Part shown: positions 6,469-15,251 of the stretch, piece after piece
Layout: each line of letters starts with the position of its first letter
Position numbering within the stretch: the stretch's first letter is position 1
NCBI GenBank assembly: GCA_050303435.1
Contig: JBNLBT010000072.1
Coordinates: forward strand, 1-16,337
Length of the DNA: 16,337 bases
Direction of reading: 5' to 3'
Source: JBNLBT01 sp050303435
GTDB lineage: Bacteria > Pseudomonadota > Gammaproteobacteria > Xanthomonadales > Marinicellaceae
Made by a program: the position numbers and the translations under genes
The notes under the pieces: generated by a model
Database searches by the model: none
The model's input: only the letters and a program-made list of their open reading frames with translations
Told to the model about the DNA's origin: nothing

Positions 6469-7608
6469 ATGGTCAACGACAACACATCAGCACACACAAA
6501 AAACAGCCCTGGGCTGAAGCGTCTGGCTTTGCCGCTGAGACTGTGTGCCGCGATTGTGGCGTTTTGGCTGGTCTCCACGCTGGCCGACATCGCCTCGCTG
6601 TATTTTGATCCGCAGTTTGACAACGAGCGCTTGCAATGGGGCCACATCTGGACCAAGAAACCGCTGTTGATGCTGTGGCACATCCTCACCACATACCTGG
6701 CCTTTGTGTGGTTCCGGCGGCACGTGTTCACGCTGGAAAACTGGCGCCGCGATGTGCTGCTGTTTTTGCCCGCGGCGGCGTTCTGGAGTCTGTTGTTTGA
6801 GGTGTACCTGAGTTGCATCCATCGTTTCGTCTTCCACGTGGATGACCCGTTCCTGCAGATCCTCTGGGGCAACCTCAACCTGTATGCGGTGTACTATTTC
6901 TTTGGGCTGTTCTCCATCGCTTTCGTGGCCAACGCCTACTACTATTACCAGGGCATGATGCAGGAGCGCAGTGAACGCGCCGAATTGAATCTGAAACTGG
7001 CCAACACCGAATTGATGCTGTACCGCGCACAGCTGGAACCGCATTTTCTCTTCAATGCCCTCAATTCCATCGCCGCGCTGGTGCGTCTGGACCGTCGCGA
7101 GCAGGCCACCAACGCCATCGCGCGGCTGAGCACGCTGCTGCGCTCGGTGCTGGACGTGGGCAACACGCAGTTGATGCCGCTGGACTGGGAACTGGACTTT
7201 GCGCGCCACTACATCGCCTTGCAAAAACTGCGTTTTGGCAAAAAACTCGACGTCCACCTCGAGGTGCACGACATCAGCCGCAAAACCCGCATGCCGGTGT
7301 TGCTGTTGCAACCGCTGATCGAGAACGCCATCGCGCACGGGCCGCTGGCCGATTCGGCGCTTTGTGAACTGGTCATAGAAATCACCCAGGACGGTCAGCG
7401 CGTCCACGTCACCAGCCGCAACCGCATCAGTGACAGCGGTCACACGCGCGGCACCGGCCTGGGCCTGCTGAATCTGGAATACCGCCTTGCCGCGCAGTTC
7501 GGCGATGATTTCACCCTGCTGGCGCAACAGGTCAATCACAACTTCCAGGTGCGCATCGATTTTCCGCTGTTGATGAAGTCACCGGAGCCTTCTGCGAGCG
7601 GGGCGTGA
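6469..7608 (+). CDS. Sensor histidine kinase, LytS/AlgZ (His_kinase PF06580) type
   Basis: 379 residues from the ATG at 6469. The N-terminal half has about four hydrophobic segments (for example LLMLWHILTTYLAFVWF and YAVYYFFGLFSIAFVANAYY), placing the sensor in the inner membrane. A short coiled segment leads to the phosphoacceptor motif LEPHFLFNALNS with His192. The ATPase part has an N box, LLQPLIENAIAHG (Asn286), and a GTGLGL box at 328-333. The usual DxGxG box is replaced by a weaker segment, as seen in AlgZ-like proteins. It should phosphorylate the LytTR regulator whose ATG overlaps its stop. The signal is unknown. The lack of a visible ribosome site makes the start slightly uncertain. 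Confidence 0.9.
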   Translation: MVNDNTSAHTKNSPGLKRLALPLRLCAAIVAFWLVSTLADIASLYFDPQFDNERLQWGHIWTKKPLLMLWHILTTYLAFVWFRRHVFTLENWRRDVLLFLPAAAFWSLLFEVYLSCIHRFVFHVDDPFLQILWGNLNLYAVYYFFGLFSIAFVANAYYYYQGMMQERSERAELNLKLANTELMLYRAQLEPHFLFNALNSIAALVRLDRREQATNAIARLSTLLRSVLDVGNTQLMPLDWELDFARHYIALQKLRFGKKLDVHLEVHDISRKTRMPVLLLQPLIENAIAHGPLADSALCELVIEITQDGQRVHVTSRNRISDSGHTRGTGLGLLNLEYRLAAQFGDDFTLLAQQVNHNFQVRIDFPLLMKSPEPSASGA

Positions 7609-8378
7609 TGCGCACGGTGTATCTGGCCGAGGACGAACCGCTGGCGCTGGAAGCCCTGGCGGAAATGTTCAAGGCGCATCCGCAATGGCGCGTCATTGGA
7701 CAGGCAGACAACGGCGCGCGGGCGCTGGAAGATTGCCTCAGACAGCCGCCGGATCTGTTGATCACCGACATCCGCATGCCGATCCTGGATGGTCTTGAAC
7801 TGGTGGCGGAATTGCGCCACCTGGCGCCCTTCCCGCAAGTCATATTTCTCACCGCATACGATGCACACGCGGTGCAGGCTTTTCGCCTGGCGGCGGTGGA
7901 CTATTTGCTTAAACCGATCACCGACGCCGAATTCACCGGCAGCCTCAAGCGCGTGGAGGAGCAATTGGACTTGCGCCGCGCGGATGAAAAAATGCAGGCC
8001 TTTGGGCCGCAGCTGGAACGCCTGATCAGGGACCGCAAAAAGCACCTGCAAACGCTGGTGATTAAATCCATCGGCCGGGTGGATTTCGTGCGCACCGCGG
8101 ACGTCATCGCCTTGGCTTCTGCCGGCAATTACATTGAGGTGATCACAGTGGAAAAAACCCACATGCACCGACAAACGCTGCAGTCCCTGATGGATCAGCT
8201 GGACCCGGAACGCTTTCTGCGCATTCACCGCTCCACGGCGGTGGCGCGTGCCCACATTGTGGCCTGTGAGCGCCACGACAACGGCCTGGCTTTGCGCCTG
8301 AGCAATGGCAGCACGCACGCCGTGGGTCACACTTTTGAGGCCGATGTGCGCGCGCACCTTGAGCGCATGGCGCGTTGA
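7608..8378 (+). CDS. LytTR-family response regulator
   Basis: The ATG at 7608 shares its A with the kinase stop (TGATG), showing tight coupling; GAGCGGGG serves as ribosome site. 256 residues. The receiver domain (1 to about 120) has the acidic pocket AEDE, the phosphoacceptor Asp54 in LLITDIRMP, a Thr in FLTAYD and Lys in LLKPI. A linker is followed by a LytTR DNA-binding domain (about 145-250) with the characteristic FLRIHRSTAVARAHI. It binds promoter DNA as a dimer when phosphorylated by the upstream kinase; target genes are not evident. It ends 3 bp from the stop of the opposing regulator gene. Confidence 0.93.
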   Translation: MRTVYLAEDEPLALEALAEMFKAHPQWRVIGQADNGARALEDCLRQPPDLLITDIRMPILDGLELVAELRHLAPFPQVIFLTAYDAHAVQAFRLAAVDYLLKPITDAEFTGSLKRVEEQLDLRRADEKMQAFGPQLERLIRDRKKHLQTLVIKSIGRVDFVRTADVIALASAGNYIEVITVEKTHMHRQTLQSLMDQLDPERFLRIHRSTAVARAHIVACERHDNGLALRLSNGSTHAVGHTFEADVRAHLERMAR

Positions 8379-8381
8379 AGT

Positions 8382-9197
8382 TCAGCGATTGCGCAAGGCC
8401 CTTTTCAGCGCCTGTTTGCGACCGCGGCTGACTTTCAGTTCCACCCCGGTGGTCAGTCGCACGCGCGTATCGCCGGCGCCGAGATTGAGCAATTCAGAGA
8501 TTTTGTCGACGTTCACCAGGGTCGAACGGTGAATGCGCTGAAACAGGGACGCGTCCAGATCGCGCTGCAATTGCTTCATGGTGCTGCGCACAATGTGCGT
8601 CTGTTGTTGCACATGCACGCACATGTAATCGCCCGCGGCATCGATCCACTCAATGTCCTGCATCGGCAGATACCGGGTGCGACCGTCTTCGCGGATGGCC
8701 AGGCGCCCGACTTGAGGGCTGGCCGTTTCGGTGCGCTGGCCAGCGCCCTTGGCCGCTGAGGCACCCTGCGCTATTTTTAATTCGGCAATGACGCGCATCA
8801 GGCGTTCTTTGTCTTCCAGACCCCGCTGTTCGTGGCAACGCAACAGCGCGCGGTTGACGCTCAGGCGCAAGCGCGCGTCGTCGGTGGGTTTCAACAGGTA
8901 ATCCACCGCGTGCACATTGAAGGCATCAATGGCGTGGTGGTTCAAGGCGGTGACGAAAATGATCAGCGGCATGGCATCCGCCGGCAGGCGCTGCACCACC
9001 TCAAAACCGTTCAAACCGGGCATCTGAATGTCCAGAAACACCAGATCCGGGCGCAATGACTGGATGCAGCGTAGGGCCTGTTCGCCGTTTTCACACTCGG
9101 ATACGATGTCGATGTCGCTGAAGCGTTCCAGGCGCAGGCGCAAGCCCCGCCGTGCCAGTGCTTCATCGTCGATGAGTACAGTGCGCAGCGGCTTCAC
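8382..9197 (-). CDS. LytTR-family response regulator of the second pair
   Basis: 271 residues from a GTG at 9197 that overlaps the stop of the second kinase by 4 nt (GTGA), so it is translationally coupled. The receiver domain has IDDE, phosphoacceptor Asp56 in LVFLDIQMPG, FVTALN and LLKPTDD. A linker rich in Ala, Gly and Gln (about 150-165) leads to the LytTR domain, with IEWIDAAGDYMCVHV and FQRIHRSTLVNVDKI, ending in a basic tail. It is homologous to but clearly diverged from the regulator at 7608, so the two are separate systems, not a recent duplication. It is cytoplasmic and acts as a transcription factor. Confidence 0.93.
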   Translation of the reverse strand: MKPLRTVLIDDEALARRGLRLRLERFSDIDIVSECENGEQALRCIQSLRPDLVFLDIQMPGLNGFEVVQRLPADAMPLIIFVTALNHHAIDAFNVHAVDYLLKPTDDARLRLSVNRALLRCHEQRGLEDKERLMRVIAELKIAQGASAAKGAGQRTETASPQVGRLAIREDGRTRYLPMQDIEWIDAAGDYMCVHVQQQTHIVRSTMKQLQRDLDASLFQRIHRSTLVNVDKISELLNLGAGDTRVRLTTGVELKVSRGRKQALKRALRNR

Positions 9198-10315
9198 GCG
9201 GCGTGACTCCGCACAGAGGATGACGCCGCCTCTGCGGTTTCATGCGGCAGACAGATGCGCACCGTCAAACCGTTGGGATCGCCGTTGATGAATTCACAGC
9301 GGTGCACACCCGGATACAGCGTCTGCAGGCGTTCCAGGGTGTTGCGCAGGCCGACCCCACAAAATTCCGGCGCCTCCGCTGGCGAGGCGCTCAGTCCCGG
9401 GCCACTGTCGCTCACCTCGATCACCAATTGCCCGTCTGCAACCTGTGCGGCGACGTGAATGCGACCGCCGTGCGCGTGTTCAGCGATGGCGTATTTGATC
9501 GAGTTTTCCACCAGCGGCTGCAACAGCATGCCGGGAATCAAACCCTGCGCGGCCTGTGCATCGATGTCCCAATCCACCTGCAGGCGTTCATTGAAGCGCG
9601 CGGTTTCAATGTCCAGATACCATTTGAGTGCTTCGATTTCAGCCCCCAGGGTGATTTTCTGCAAGGGGTCGTTGTCCAGTGAATGGCGCAGAAAACCCGC
9701 CAGCCGCGTCAACATGGTGTTGGCCGATTCGGTGTGTTTATCCAGAATCAACGTGGAAATCGCGTTCAGGGTGTTGAACAGAAAATGCGGGTTGAGCTGA
9801 TAGCGCAACATTTTCACCTGCGACAAATAGGCCGCGGATTGCGCGCGGTGCAGGCGCAGGGTCTGCCGCTGTGCGCTGCGATAGTATTTGATGCTGAGGT
9901 ATGAAATCACCCAGATCACCAACACAAAGAACGAATATTTGTACCAGTTCAGGTAACGCAGCCCGACGTACAGATCGTAGCCGTTGGTCCATGGATAGAA
10001 CCAATAAGTGGCCTCAATCTTTAACCAGGTCCACGGCCAGGTCAGGGTGAAAACAGCGCCGAATATCACCACAGCACGCAACCACAGCGCGCGGTTCCAG
10101 GTCAGTTTCATCACCTCTCTGAGCACCAGCGCCACCGCCATGCCCGAGGTCATCGCCACCCTCCCATAGCCGTATTGCAAGGTGTCGTCCGGTGCGGAAA
10201 ACAGATCCGGCAACATCACCACCACGCCGTAGAGCAACCAGAATGTGGTGTTCAACGCCATGAACAACCACATTGAATCGCTGTCTTTTTCTTGTCCTTG
10301 CGGATTCACTTGCAT
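9194..10315 (-). CDS. Sensor histidine kinase, LytS/AlgZ type, second pair
   Basis: The ATG at 10315 gives 373 residues. A start at 10501 is possible but would lie upstream of a good promoter at 10373-10401 and adds 62 residues that do not look like kinase, so it was rejected. About four membrane segments (MWLFMALNTTFWLLYGVVV, then VAMTSGMAVALVL, AVVIFGAVFTLTW, and FFVLVIWVISYLSI) precede a helical linker. The phosphoacceptor motif is LNPHFLFNTLNAIS with His177. The ATPase has PLVENSIKYA (Asn271), a full DSGPGLS box and a GVGLRNT box. It should phosphorylate the regulator encoded directly downstream. The signal is unknown. Confidence 0.92.
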   Translation of the reverse strand: MQVNPQGQEKDSDSMWLFMALNTTFWLLYGVVVMLPDLFSAPDDTLQYGYGRVAMTSGMAVALVLREVMKLTWNRALWLRAVVIFGAVFTLTWPWTWLKIEATYWFYPWTNGYDLYVGLRYLNWYKYSFFVLVIWVISYLSIKYYRSAQRQTLRLHRAQSAAYLSQVKMLRYQLNPHFLFNTLNAISTLILDKHTESANTMLTRLAGFLRHSLDNDPLQKITLGAEIEALKWYLDIETARFNERLQVDWDIDAQAAQGLIPGMLLQPLVENSIKYAIAEHAHGGRIHVAAQVADGQLVIEVSDSGPGLSASPAEAPEFCGVGLRNTLERLQTLYPGVHRCEFINGDPNGLTVRICLPHETAEAASSSVRSHAA

Positions 10316-10372
10316 GTCAAACCCATTCCATTTGTACCCGTCTATACGTCCAAAAGCGGACTTGTGCTTCCC

Positions 10373-10401
10373 ATTGTAGCCGGCATTGGCCGCGGTCTCA
10401 A
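10373..10401 (-). promoter_or_regulatory. Sigma-70-type promoter of the second kinase operon
   Basis: On the minus strand TTGAGA (10396-10401) and TACAAT (10373-10378) are separated by exactly 17 nt; each hexamer matches the consensus at five of six positions. The -10 lies about 58 nt upstream of the kinase ATG at 10315. This is the best promoter match in the window and decides the kinase start. Confidence 0.65.
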
Positions 10402-10640
10402 ACACGCAATGTCTGTGCACACCGGGCTGCCCGTGCGCCGTGCGGCAAGCGGCACCCGGCGCCAGCCCCGGCAAACTCCATTCACCGCATAATTCAGTCA
10501 TTTCATCTCAAATCCAGCGCACTCAGGATGCACGGGCACTGCAGCTGATGTATTCTTCAGGGCATCCAAGTGGATTAAGCCTGTCAAGGCTTGATCATTT
10601 GCTCCCCGAGCATTGCGACCTGGACTGAGGCTTGTCAACT
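10402..10640. other. Intergenic stretch without a recognised gene
   Basis: Together with its flanks this forms the 393-bp gap between the second kinase and the hybrid regulator. The right part is unremarkable. The left part (10402-10500) is GC-rich with open frames on both strands, but none has a start with a ribosome site. It may hold operator sites for the kinase promoter; no clear direct repeats for a LytTR dimer were seen. Confidence 0.35.
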
Positions 10641-10674
10641 GGACGACACACATGAGTGGGCATGTGTGTCGTCC
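10641..10674 (-). terminator. Strong 14-bp perfect hairpin downstream of the hybrid regulator gene
   Basis: GGACGACACACATG (10641-10654) is exactly complementary to CATGTGTGTCGTCC (10661-10674) around a 6-nt loop; CAAC and GTTG extend the stem past a bulged T. It sits 35 nt after the stop of the hybrid sensor gene on the minus strand. There is no T-run on either side, so it may stop transcription inefficiently, protect the 3' end of the message, or bind a protein as dyad DNA. Confidence 0.5.
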
Positions 10675-10708
10675 GTTGCGTGCACACACCGCGAATCCCC
10701 AACCTTTC

Positions 10709-13700
10709 TTACGCCCTGGATCGTACGTCCGGCGCTGTGTTCATCTGCTGAAATTTTTTCGGTGTCATGCCGTATTGTTTCCTGAAACACAGGGCAAAAT
10801 ACGACACCGAGGCAAAACCACTGGCGTCGGCGCAATGCGACACTTGATGGCCTTCACGCAACAACTCAGCGGCCCGCTCCAGGCGGTATCGTTTGAGCAT
10901 GTCCATCGGATTCTCATCCAGCAACGCTTTGGTCTTGCGCTGCAATTGCCGCTGACTGACCGCCATTTCTGCGGCCATTTGCTGGCCCAGAAACCCTTCA
11001 TCGCTGTGGTGACGTTCGATCACGCGGTGCAGTTTCTCGACGAACTGACGGTCTTTTTTGCACAGGTCCAGGGCCGCCTCGGCGCCGGGCTGTGCGCCTT
11101 CACGCGCGGCACCAGCGCGCAGCGCCAGACGATTGTAGCGGGCCACGATGCGCCGCACCGTCAAGGTGCTGTGCAGTCGCAGCAGCAATTCATCGCCGTC
11201 GAAGGGTTTGCTCAAGAACGCATCCACGTGTTCTCGCCAGCCTTTGATCCGGCTGGCGCGGTCATTCAGCGCGGTCAGCAACACGATGGGGATGTGGCTG
11301 GTGCGCGGATCGTTGCGCAGCACGCGGCACACCTGATAACCGTTCATTTGCGGCATCATCACGTCACACACGATGATGTCGGGCACCACCTTGAGCGCCT
11401 GGGCAATGCCTTCGGCGCCATCGACCGCGCTCACGCAATGGTATTGCTCGGACAGCAATTCACTGACGTGACGGCGCATGTCTTCGTGGTCCTCGATGAT
11501 CAACACCGTCGACCGTTCCCGGTCCTTGTCCTCGCTGTGCAGTGGCTGCAGCACAGCGGCCACTGGCGTTGCAGGGGCGGATCGAAGCTCGCCGCTGAGC
11601 GGCGCATCGGCTGGCTCGATCGCAGGCGCAACGGCGCCGTCATCGACGCTCACCTGATTGAACGTCAGGGTGAAACAGCTGCCCTGCCCCGGCGTGCTGT
11701 CGATCTGCACGGTGCCTTCGTTGGCCTGCACCACTTCTCGCACCACCGACAGCCCGATTCCCGCGCCGGACTCGCCGGCGGTGGATTCCAGCCGCGTGAA
11801 GCGGTTGAATATCAGCGCGTGCCGGTCGGCCGGTATGCCCGGTCCGGTGTCGCGGATGTCGATCTTCAGGCGCCCGTCTTCGCTGCGGGCCTGCAACAGC
11901 ACTTCACCGCCGGCCGGCGTGTATTTGATCGCATTGGACAACAGATTGCCGATCACGATGTCCAGGGCATCGCGGGTCAGGCACACGTGCACCGATTCAC
12001 AGTCCAGGTGAACAGACAACTTCAGTCCGCGCGCCTGCGCCAGCGGCACAAATGAATCGCCGATCAGTTTCAGCGTGGCGGCCACCGCCTGAATTCGACG
12101 TTTGGGCGCGGCGGCTTCATCCAGTGAGGCCAGATGCAGCAGCTGTTCGATCATGTGCAACAGTTTGTTTGCATACACATCCATCATCTGCAACTGTTCA
12201 CGGTGCGCGGGGTTGCGAATTTTTTTCAACAGGGTCTGCAGAGGCCCGAGGATCAGGGTCAACGGGGTTCTGAATTCATGCGTGATGTTGGCAAACACTT
12301 CGTTTTTATGCGCCAGCAAAGATTCCACCGTCTGTTTCTGCATTTTCACTTCGCGGGTGCGCGCTTCCACCTGAGCCTGCAGCTGACGGGACCGCTGACG
12401 CGCCGAGCGGGTGCGGTGACGGATCAGCCACACCAGACCCAGCACCGCCGCCAGCGCGTACAGTACAAACGCCCACCAGCTCAGCCACGGCGCCGGCAAT
12501 ACGGTGATGTGCAGGCGTTTGCTTTGCAGCGACCACACGCCGTCCTTGTTGCTGGCCTTCAGCAGCAGCGTGTAGTGGCCCGGGGCCAGATTGGTGTAGG
12601 TGACCCGCCGGTTGTCGGCGTCGGTGAAATTCCAGTCTTCTTCCAGGCCTTCCAGCCGGTGCGCGTAGCGGTTGCGCGCGGGGTCATTGAAATCCAGCGC
12701 GGCGAATTGAAAGCCGATGATGTAATCGCGGTGGCCCAATTGCAGCGACGAGAGGCTGTTGATTTCCTCTGGTAAAGTGAATTCGCCGCCCGCGCCGGCG
12801 TGCACCGGCTGATTGAAGCGACTCAGTTCGGTCAACGCCACCGGCGGCGGCGCGGCGTTGATTTCTATGCTTTGCGGGTCAAAGCGGTTCAATCCCTGGC
12901 GGCCGCCAAAGGCCAGCACGCCGTTGGCTGAACGGTGCGCCGAGGCCCTGAGAAAATAGTCGTTCTGTAAGCCGTCGGCGCGGTGAAAGGTGTGCGCTGA
13001 ACGGCTGGCGGGCCGATAGCGGATCAAGCCTGAATCGCTGCCCATCCACAAATGCCCGGCCGCGTCCGGCAGAATGCTGTTGACGGTGATGTGTCCGCCG
13101 ATGCCATCGGCCGGTCCGTGTTTGCGAATCAGGCGCGCGTGCGCGTCCAGTTGATACAGGCCGCGATTGAACACAGCGACCCACATTTGACCGTCGTCCT
13201 GCACATGCAAGGCGGTGATTTCGTGCGCATTGATCTGTTCCACGTCGCTGCGCAAAGACGCAAGCTCACCGTGTTCATTGATGCGCGCCAGACCGCGCCG
13301 TGTGGCAAAAATAAACCCGCCGTCGGGCGCACGGGCGGTCGCGTTGATGCGCTGATCTCTGAGCTGCTCTGAACGCACCGGCACCGCTTCACTGCGGCGC
13401 GCGCGGTGGTGATACAGATATAAACCGTTCTGCGTGCCCAGATACAGCGCCTCGGCGTCGCGCTCTACGCTGAAATAGGTGACCGCTTCGGGCACCGCGC
13501 CGCGCAAAGTGTCGATCCGTTCGCTGACGGGGTCCAGGCGGTTCAGTCCGGCCATGGTGGACACCCACAAGGCACCGTCCGACCCCGCCTGCACGTGTTG
13601 CACCGAATCGTGACTCAGGCCGCTCCTCTGGCCGCGGTCCTGTGTGTACAAACGGCACGCACGCGTGGCTGGATTGTAGCGGATCAGTCCGGCGTTGCTG

Positions 13701-14785
13701 CTGACCCACAATTCACCCTCGATTTCATTGACGCTGTAAAACACCTGGTTTTCGGCGCAATAAAAACTGTCTTCGCCGGCGTTTTCCAGGCCGAATTTAA
13801 GCGCCGCTGTGGACAAGCGGTTCAGGCCGTTGTGGAACATGCCGGTCCACAACACCGCGGTGCGGTCGAGAAACACCGACATCACGCTGACACCGGACAG
13901 CGAATGCGGCGAATTGCGGCGGTATTTATACACGCTGACGTGCCCGTCATCCAGATGCACCCGATGCAAACCCTGAAACAGCAGACCGGCCCACAAACTT
14001 GAGTCCGCCGAGGTCAGGGTCATCACGCGTCCGTGCGGCACGCCGGGCACCTGCTGAAGACCGTCGCGCCGGTTCCAGCGCTGCAGACCCCCGTCGGTGC
14101 CCAGCCATATTTGACCGCGCGCGTCGCGATGGATGGCATTGATGGCGTGCGCCGGCCGATCGCCCGGCAACAGCGTGTGCCAGCGTCGCGCGGCGGTGGA
14201 ATACAAGAACAGCCCGCGGCGCGCGCCCACCAGCCATTCGCCGTCGTGCAAGGGCAACAGCCCGGTGACCGCGCCGGCATCGCCCGGCAACGGCGGCAAT
14301 GCTCGGCGTTGTCCGTTGGCCTGCAGGCGCTCAATGCCGCCCTCGCTGCCGATCCAGACCCAGCCGGCCGCGTCCAGATGCAGTGCAGTGACGGTGTTTG
14401 AATTCAACTGCCCGTCCAGGGCGTTGTATCGCCGGGTGCCGGCGGCGGTGATGTGAAACAGACCGCGGTTGCGGGTGCCGACCCAGACGCCGTTGCGTGA
14501 ATCCGGCAGCAACACCTGTATGAACGGCTCCGGTCCGGTCGGGTCGTCGCGATCGGGCAGCGCATACACGCGCATGCGATGCCCGTCGTAGCGCACCAGA
14601 CCGCGGGTGGTGCCGAACCACATGAATCCCTGCGCGTCCTGAGTGATCGCCCGCACCGAACTGTCCGGCAAACCGTCCTGTGTGCTGAGGCGCTGAAATT
14701 CAGCCACTTCGGCGTTGACTGCGGCCACCAGCAACAGACCCAGCAAAGTCAACACGCCGCGGTTGAAAGCGAGGCACCCAGTCAT
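10709..14785 (-). CDS. Hybrid two-component system protein (propeller sensor, kinase, receiver, AraC HTH)
   Basis: The ATG at 14785 gives 1358 residues with AGGACA just upstream and a signal peptide (VLTLLGLLLVAAVNA). An earlier ATG at 14875 would overlap the neighbouring gene and was rejected. About 14 Reg_prop-type repeats (for example FMWFGTTRGLVRYDG, GVWVGTRNRGLF, QIWLGTDGGLQRW, HLWMGSDSGLIRY) suggest two seven-bladed periplasmic propellers. A Y_Y_Y domain (around NLAPGHYTLLLKASNKDGVW) leads to a membrane helix at about 766-787. The cytoplasmic part has HisKA with His836 (ITHEFRTPLTLI), ATPase boxes NLLSNAIKY, DTGPGIP and GAGIGLS, a receiver with Asp1141 (VCDVMMP) and LSKPFD, and a C-terminal AraC HTH ending YGMTPKKF. 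Family members sense glycans or other ligands and directly regulate nearby genes. No polysaccharide-utilisation genes lie in this window. Confidence 0.93.
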   Translation of the reverse strand: MTGCLAFNRGVLTLLGLLLVAAVNAEVAEFQRLSTQDGLPDSSVRAITQDAQGFMWFGTTRGLVRYDGHRMRVYALPDRDDPTGPEPFIQVLLPDSRNGVWVGTRNRGLFHITAAGTRRYNALDGQLNSNTVTALHLDAAGWVWIGSEGGIERLQANGQRRALPPLPGDAGAVTGLLPLHDGEWLVGARRGLFLYSTAARRWHTLLPGDRPAHAINAIHRDARGQIWLGTDGGLQRWNRRDGLQQVPGVPHGRVMTLTSADSSLWAGLLFQGLHRVHLDDGHVSVYKYRRNSPHSLSGVSVMSVFLDRTAVLWTGMFHNGLNRLSTAALKFGLENAGEDSFYCAENQVFYSVNEIEGELWVSSNAGLIRYNPATRACRLYTQDRGQRSGLSHDSVQHVQAGSDGALWVSTMAGLNRLDPVSERIDTLRGAVPEAVTYFSVERDAEALYLGTQNGLYLYHHRARRSEAVPVRSEQLRDQRINATARAPDGGFIFATRRGLARINEHGELASLRSDVEQINAHEITALHVQDDGQMWVAVFNRGLYQLDAHARLIRKHGPADGIGGHITVNSILPDAAGHLWMGSDSGLIRYRPASRSAHTFHRADGLQNDYFLRASAHRSANGVLAFGGRQGLNRFDPQSIEINAAPPPVALTELSRFNQPVHAGAGGEFTLPEEINSLSSLQLGHRDYIIGFQFAALDFNDPARNRYAHRLEGLEEDWNFTDADNRRVTYTNLAPGHYTLLLKASNKDGVWSLQSKRLHITVLPAPWLSWWAFVLYALAAVLGLVWLIRHRTRSARQRSRQLQAQVEARTREVKMQKQTVESLLAHKNEVFANITHEFRTPLTLILGPLQTLLKKIRNPAHREQLQMMDVYANKLLHMIEQLLHLASLDEAAAPKRRIQAVAATLKLIGDSFVPLAQARGLKLSVHLDCESVHVCLTRDALDIVIGNLLSNAIKYTPAGGEVLLQARSEDGRLKIDIRDTGPGIPADRHALIFNRFTRLESTAGESGAGIGLSVVREVVQANEGTVQIDSTPGQGSCFTLTFNQVSVDDGAVAPAIEPADAPLSGELRSAPATPVAAVLQPLHSEDKDRERSTVLIIEDHEDMRRHVSELLSEQYHCVSAVDGAEGIAQALKVVPDIIVCDVMMPQMNGYQVCRVLRNDPRTSHIPIVLLTALNDRASRIKGWREHVDAFLSKPFDGDELLLRLHSTLTVRRIVARYNRLALRAGAAREGAQPGAEAALDLCKKDRQFVEKLHRVIERHHSDEGFLGQQMAAEMAVSQRQLQRKTKALLDENPMDMLKRYRLERAAELLREGHQVSHCADASGFASVSYFALCFRKQYGMTPKKFQQMNTAPDVRSRA

Positions 14786-14841
14786 TGTCCTGGGCCGCAG
14801 CGAATGCGGCGAATGCATTCCGGCAGGATCAACCACCACTG

Positions 14842-15114
14842 TCAGGGCAATCTCGGAACGATGGTGATGACGCAATCCGGGTCGTTTTCATCGTGCACGT
14901 GTGTGCCGTTTTCATCCACATACTCAGGGCACAGTTCGGTGGTGCTGTAGCCGTAGTACTCTTTGTTGTGATAACACATGTAATAGTGGGGTCCACTGCC
15001 ATCGTCGATGGGCGGGTCGGTGGGACCGGTGCCCGGCGCAATCAGTGGAAAGGCCATGGCCTGTAACGACAGCCCGCACAAGGCCACCAGACTTAAAATA
15101 GAACGTTGACTCAT
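14842..15114 (-). CDS. Small secreted protein, CYHN/DPDCVITI family, member A
   Basis: The ATG at 15114 (MSQRSILSLV) has GAGAG eight nt upstream; in-frame ATGs at 15120 and 15129 fit less well. 90 residues. A Sec signal peptide ends near AMA-FP (residue 21). A Pro/Gly/Asp-rich linker precedes the conserved part: CYHNKEYYGY (Cys47), CPEYVD (Cys62) and HDENDPDCVITI (Cys81). The three mature Cys and acidic residues suggest an exported protein that may form an intermolecular disulfide or bind metal; both are inference. It is a clear paralog of the gene at 15252 and lies 57 nt before the hybrid sensor gene in the same direction. I know no named family. Confidence 0.75.
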   Translation of the reverse strand: MSQRSILSLVALCGLSLQAMAFPLIAPGTGPTDPPIDDGSGPHYYMCYHNKEYYGYSTTELCPEYVDENGTHVHDENDPDCVITIVPRLP

Positions 15115-15251
15115 TGACATATCTCTCATTTACTCAAGTTACTCATCAGGGCGCGCACGGGTCAATGCGCCCGCCGGTGGGTATTCAACAACGCCGTGGC
15201 TTCACCACCACGGAACAGGCGGGTGTGGCATGGGGGGTTTCAGCGCAGCCG
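15115..15251 (-). promoter_or_regulatory. Spacer between the CYHN paralogs, with weak promoter-like and hairpin elements
   Basis: On the minus strand TTGACC (15160-15165) and TAACTT (15136-15141) are 18 nt apart, about 22 nt before the ATG at 15114. The -35 is good and the -10 is poor. A 6-bp inverted repeat CCGTGG/CCACGG (15194-15199 and 15208-15213) and GGGCGC/GCGCCC further on could attenuate or end the upstream transcript; no T-run follows. Confidence 0.3.

Noticed and set aside
6487..7539. Minus-strand ORF of 350 codons
   Set aside because: It lies antisense to the first histidine kinase and has Gln/Arg/Val-rich shadow composition.
10316..10501. N-terminal extension of the second kinase
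   Set aside because: A good promoter at 10373-10401 lies inside it, and the residues do not resemble a kinase sensor start.
10613..12055. Long plus-strand ORF of 480 codons
   Set aside because: It is antisense to the kinase, receiver and AraC domains of the hybrid regulator, whose conserved motifs are on the minus strand.
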